DNA of 64,000 nt. Source: JAXMHB01 sp046346965 (GTDB lineage: Bacteria; Pseudomonadota; Gammaproteobacteria; Xanthomonadales; SZUA-5). The translations under genes were made by a program, and so were the position numbers. Every line of letters begins with the position of its first letter. The stretch's first letter is position 1. Where the stretch lies: positions 124,001-188,000 of the forward strand of contig JAXMHB010000004.1 in NCBI GenBank assembly GCA_046346965.1, read 5' to 3'. This document shows positions 62,489-64,000 of the stretch, piece by piece. The notes below the pieces were generated by a model. That model did not search any database, was not told where the DNA came from, and saw only the letters and a list, made by a program, of their open reading frames with translations.

Positions 62489-63856
62489 TCAGCGTCCGGC
62501 GACTGCCTCCAGCGCCTCGCCCAGCGTCTGCGCAGCAATCACCTCGAGCTCGCCGTAGGCGCCCTTCTTGGGCTTGTTCGCGGCCGGCACGATGGCCAGC
62601 TTGAAACCGTGGGTGGCGGCTTCTTTGAGGCGCTCCTCGCCATTCGGGATGGGACGGATTTCGCCGGACAGGCCAATCTCGCCGAAGGCCAGCGTATGCG
62701 TGCCCAGACTGCGATTGCGGAAGCTCGAATGCACCGCCAGCAGCACCGGCAGGTCGGCGGCGGTTTCGCTGACGCGGATGCCGCCGACGATATTGACGAA
62801 CACGTCCTGATCGTAAATGGCGACGCCGCCATGCCGGTGCGCCACCGCCAGCAGCAAAGCCAGCCGGTTGGCCTCGTAGCCCACCGCCACGCGGCGCGGA
62901 TTGGCCAGCGGACTTTGATCGACCAGCGCTTGCACCTCCACCAGCAGCGGCCGGGTGCCTTCTCGCGTCACCATGACGATGCTGCCGGGCCCGCGTGTGG
63001 GCTGGCCAGAGAGGAAGATCGCCGAGGGATTCGGCACTTCGCGCAGGCCGCGGTCGCCCATCGCAAACACGCCGAGTTCGTTGACCGCGCCGAAGCGGTT
63101 CTTGAGCGCCCGCAGGATGCGGAAGCGACTGCCGGACTCGCCCTCGAAATAGAGCACGGCATCCACCATGTGTTCGAGCACGCGCGGGCCGGCGATGCCG
63201 CCCTCTTTGGTCACGTGGCCGATCAGGAACACGCTGACGCCGCGCTCCTTGGCAAAGCGCACCAGCCGCGCCGCGCACTCGCGCACCTGCGAGACCGAAC
63301 CCGGCGCAGAACTGAGCTCCGCCAGCCACAAGGTCTGGATCGAGTCGATGATCAGGACTTTGGGCTGCTCGGCCTCGGCCACCGCCAGGATGCGCTCCAC
63401 CGAGGTCTCGGCCAGACAGCGCATGCCCTGCGGCGTCACGCTGAGCCGGCGCGCGCGCTGGGCGATCTGCGACAGCGATTCCTCGCCGCTGACGTACAAC
63501 ACCTCGGCCTTGCCGAGCAGGCTGGCGTGCACTTGCAGCAGCAGCGTGGATTTGCCGATGCCGGGGTCACCGCCAATCAACACCACCGAGCCATGCACCA
63601 ATCCGCCACCGAGCACGCGATTGAGCTCGCCGAGGCCGGTATCGAGTCGTTGTTCCTCGCCAGCCGGCACGGCCGCCAGATCGCTGACCTGTGCGCCCGC
63701 CGCGCCTGCATAGCCGCCCCGCCGCGCCCCGGCGGTGGGCGCCAGTTCCTCCACCAGCGTGTTCCAGGCGCCGCAGTCGCCGCACTGTCCGGCCCACTTC
63801 GGGGCGGTGGCGCCGCATTCACTGCAGACGTAGCGCGTCTTCGCCTTGGCGCTCAT
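62489..63856 (-). CDS. radA: DNA repair protein RadA
   Basis: The 455-residue protein has the C4 zinc finger (YVCSECGATAPKWAGQCGDCGAW), quoted here by CSECG and CGDC, the Walker A GGDPGIGKSTLLLQ, the KNRFGAVNELG RadA motif and the Lon-like C-terminal domain (GIRVSETAADLPVLLAV). RadA is a branch-migration helicase that assists RecA. The start is the ATG at 63856; a GTG at 63871, right after the previous stop codon, is a possible alternative. Confidence 0.96.
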   Translation of the reverse strand: MSAKAKTRYVCSECGATAPKWAGQCGDCGAWNTLVEELAPTAGARRGGYAGAAGAQVSDLAAVPAGEEQRLDTGLGELNRVLGGGLVHGSVVLIGGDPGIGKSTLLLQVHASLLGKAEVLYVSGEESLSQIAQRARRLSVTPQGMRCLAETSVERILAVAEAEQPKVLIIDSIQTLWLAELSSAPGSVSQVRECAARLVRFAKERGVSVFLIGHVTKEGGIAGPRVLEHMVDAVLYFEGESGSRFRILRALKNRFGAVNELGVFAMGDRGLREVPNPSAIFLSGQPTRGPGSIVMVTREGTRPLLVEVQALVDQSPLANPRRVAVGYEANRLALLLAVAHRHGGVAIYDQDVFVNIVGGIRVSETAADLPVLLAVHSSFRNRSLGTHTLAFGEIGLSGEIRPIPNGEERLKEAATHGFKLAIVPAANKPKKGAYGELEVIAAQTLGEALEAVAGR

Positions 63857-63871
63857 CGGCTGCGTACCCAC

Positions 63872-64000
63872 TCACTTGTCACGCCGGGTGCGCTCCAATT
63901 CGGACAGCAGATTGGCGGCGCCAGGTCCGCGCACGGTTTGATTGCCGGGGTCCGCATTCACCGGCGGAGGCGCCCGCAGGATCTGATCGGTGCGCAAGGA
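63872..64000 (-). CDS. C-terminus of an unidentified gene (cut by window edge)
   Basis: A frame of 42 codons plus TGA runs from the right edge to 63872 and ends TVRGPGAANLLSELERTRRDK in translation. It directly precedes radA, with its stop codon abutting a possible GTG start. The family cannot be told from this fragment. Confidence 0.6.
   Translation of the reverse strand, partial: SLRTDQILRAPPPVNADPGNQTVRGPGAANLLSELERTRRDK

Noticed and set aside
62418..63329. N-terminal extension of the SDR frame
   Set aside because: It overlaps radA in another frame and reads as low-complexity sequence; the SDR starts at 62417.

Overview
The window is about 64 kb of GC-rich bacterial DNA, densely packed with genes on both strands and with no rRNA, tRNA or CRISPR array that I could see. 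Gene content and order point to a gammaproteobacterium of the order Lysobacterales (Xanthomonadales), probably an environmental relative of the Rhodanobacteraceae/Lysobacteraceae. The evidence is the DUF2066 - CDP-alcohol phosphatidyltransferase - AI-2E transporter - hda run next to purM/purN, a lexA-imuA-imuB unit, pilT/pilU, two large TonB-dependent receptors, and secreted proteins ending in an F/Y-x-x-G-F/Y-E tag. The species cannot be fixed from the sequence alone.

Layout. 1-2.5 kb is a mobile or accessory edge: an IS110-type transposase cut by the window, a REP-associated tyrosine transposase (RAYT) with flanking hairpins, and a lower-GC orphan gene. 2.5-10.5 kb holds a secreted tagged protein, a membrane ferredoxin-TPR protein, an NTF2-like protein, exonuclease I (sbcB) and a REC-REC-PAS-GGDEF-EAL c-di-GMP protein. 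10.6-15.8 kb is a divergent regulatory node. An arsR-arsC-ATP-grasp operon runs left and the SOS operon lexA-imuA-imuB runs right from a 93-bp gap that carries a palindrome next to arsR and a consensus LexA box touching lexA. 15.8-22 kb is housekeeping (DUF3108, purN, purM, DUF2066, phosphatidyltransferase, AI-2E permease, hda). 21.9-25.2 kb is the twitching ATPase pair pilT and pilU with an exported protein between them. 25.3-38.2 kb carries PLP homeostasis, a ligase-associated helicase/PdeM pair, a response regulator of the proteobacterial dedicated sortase type, rpe, djlA, murU, a Nudix hydrolase, a rhodanese and a beta-CASP RNase-like protein.

38.2-49.5 kb is more accessory. It has an amino-acid permease fused to a complete metallo-beta-lactamase domain, several small orphan genes, a dispersed ~100-bp repeat, an alternating purine-pyrimidine repeat block, a 1170-residue delta-60/Ig-like secreted protein, and a ToxR-like winged-helix/TPR regulator beside it. 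49.5-64 kb is mostly on the minus strand: a multidomain M28 peptidase, two TonB-dependent receptors, a LysR regulator, a compact PLP enzyme/flavoprotein/SDR gene set, and radA at the edge.

The points most worth following up are the permease-MBL fusion, the ATP-grasp protein (apparently with permuted motif order) translationally coupled to arsenate reductase, the shared C-terminal tag on two unrelated secreted proteins, the noncoding end of the IS110 element as a possible bridge-RNA locus, and two repeat families in intergenic DNA.
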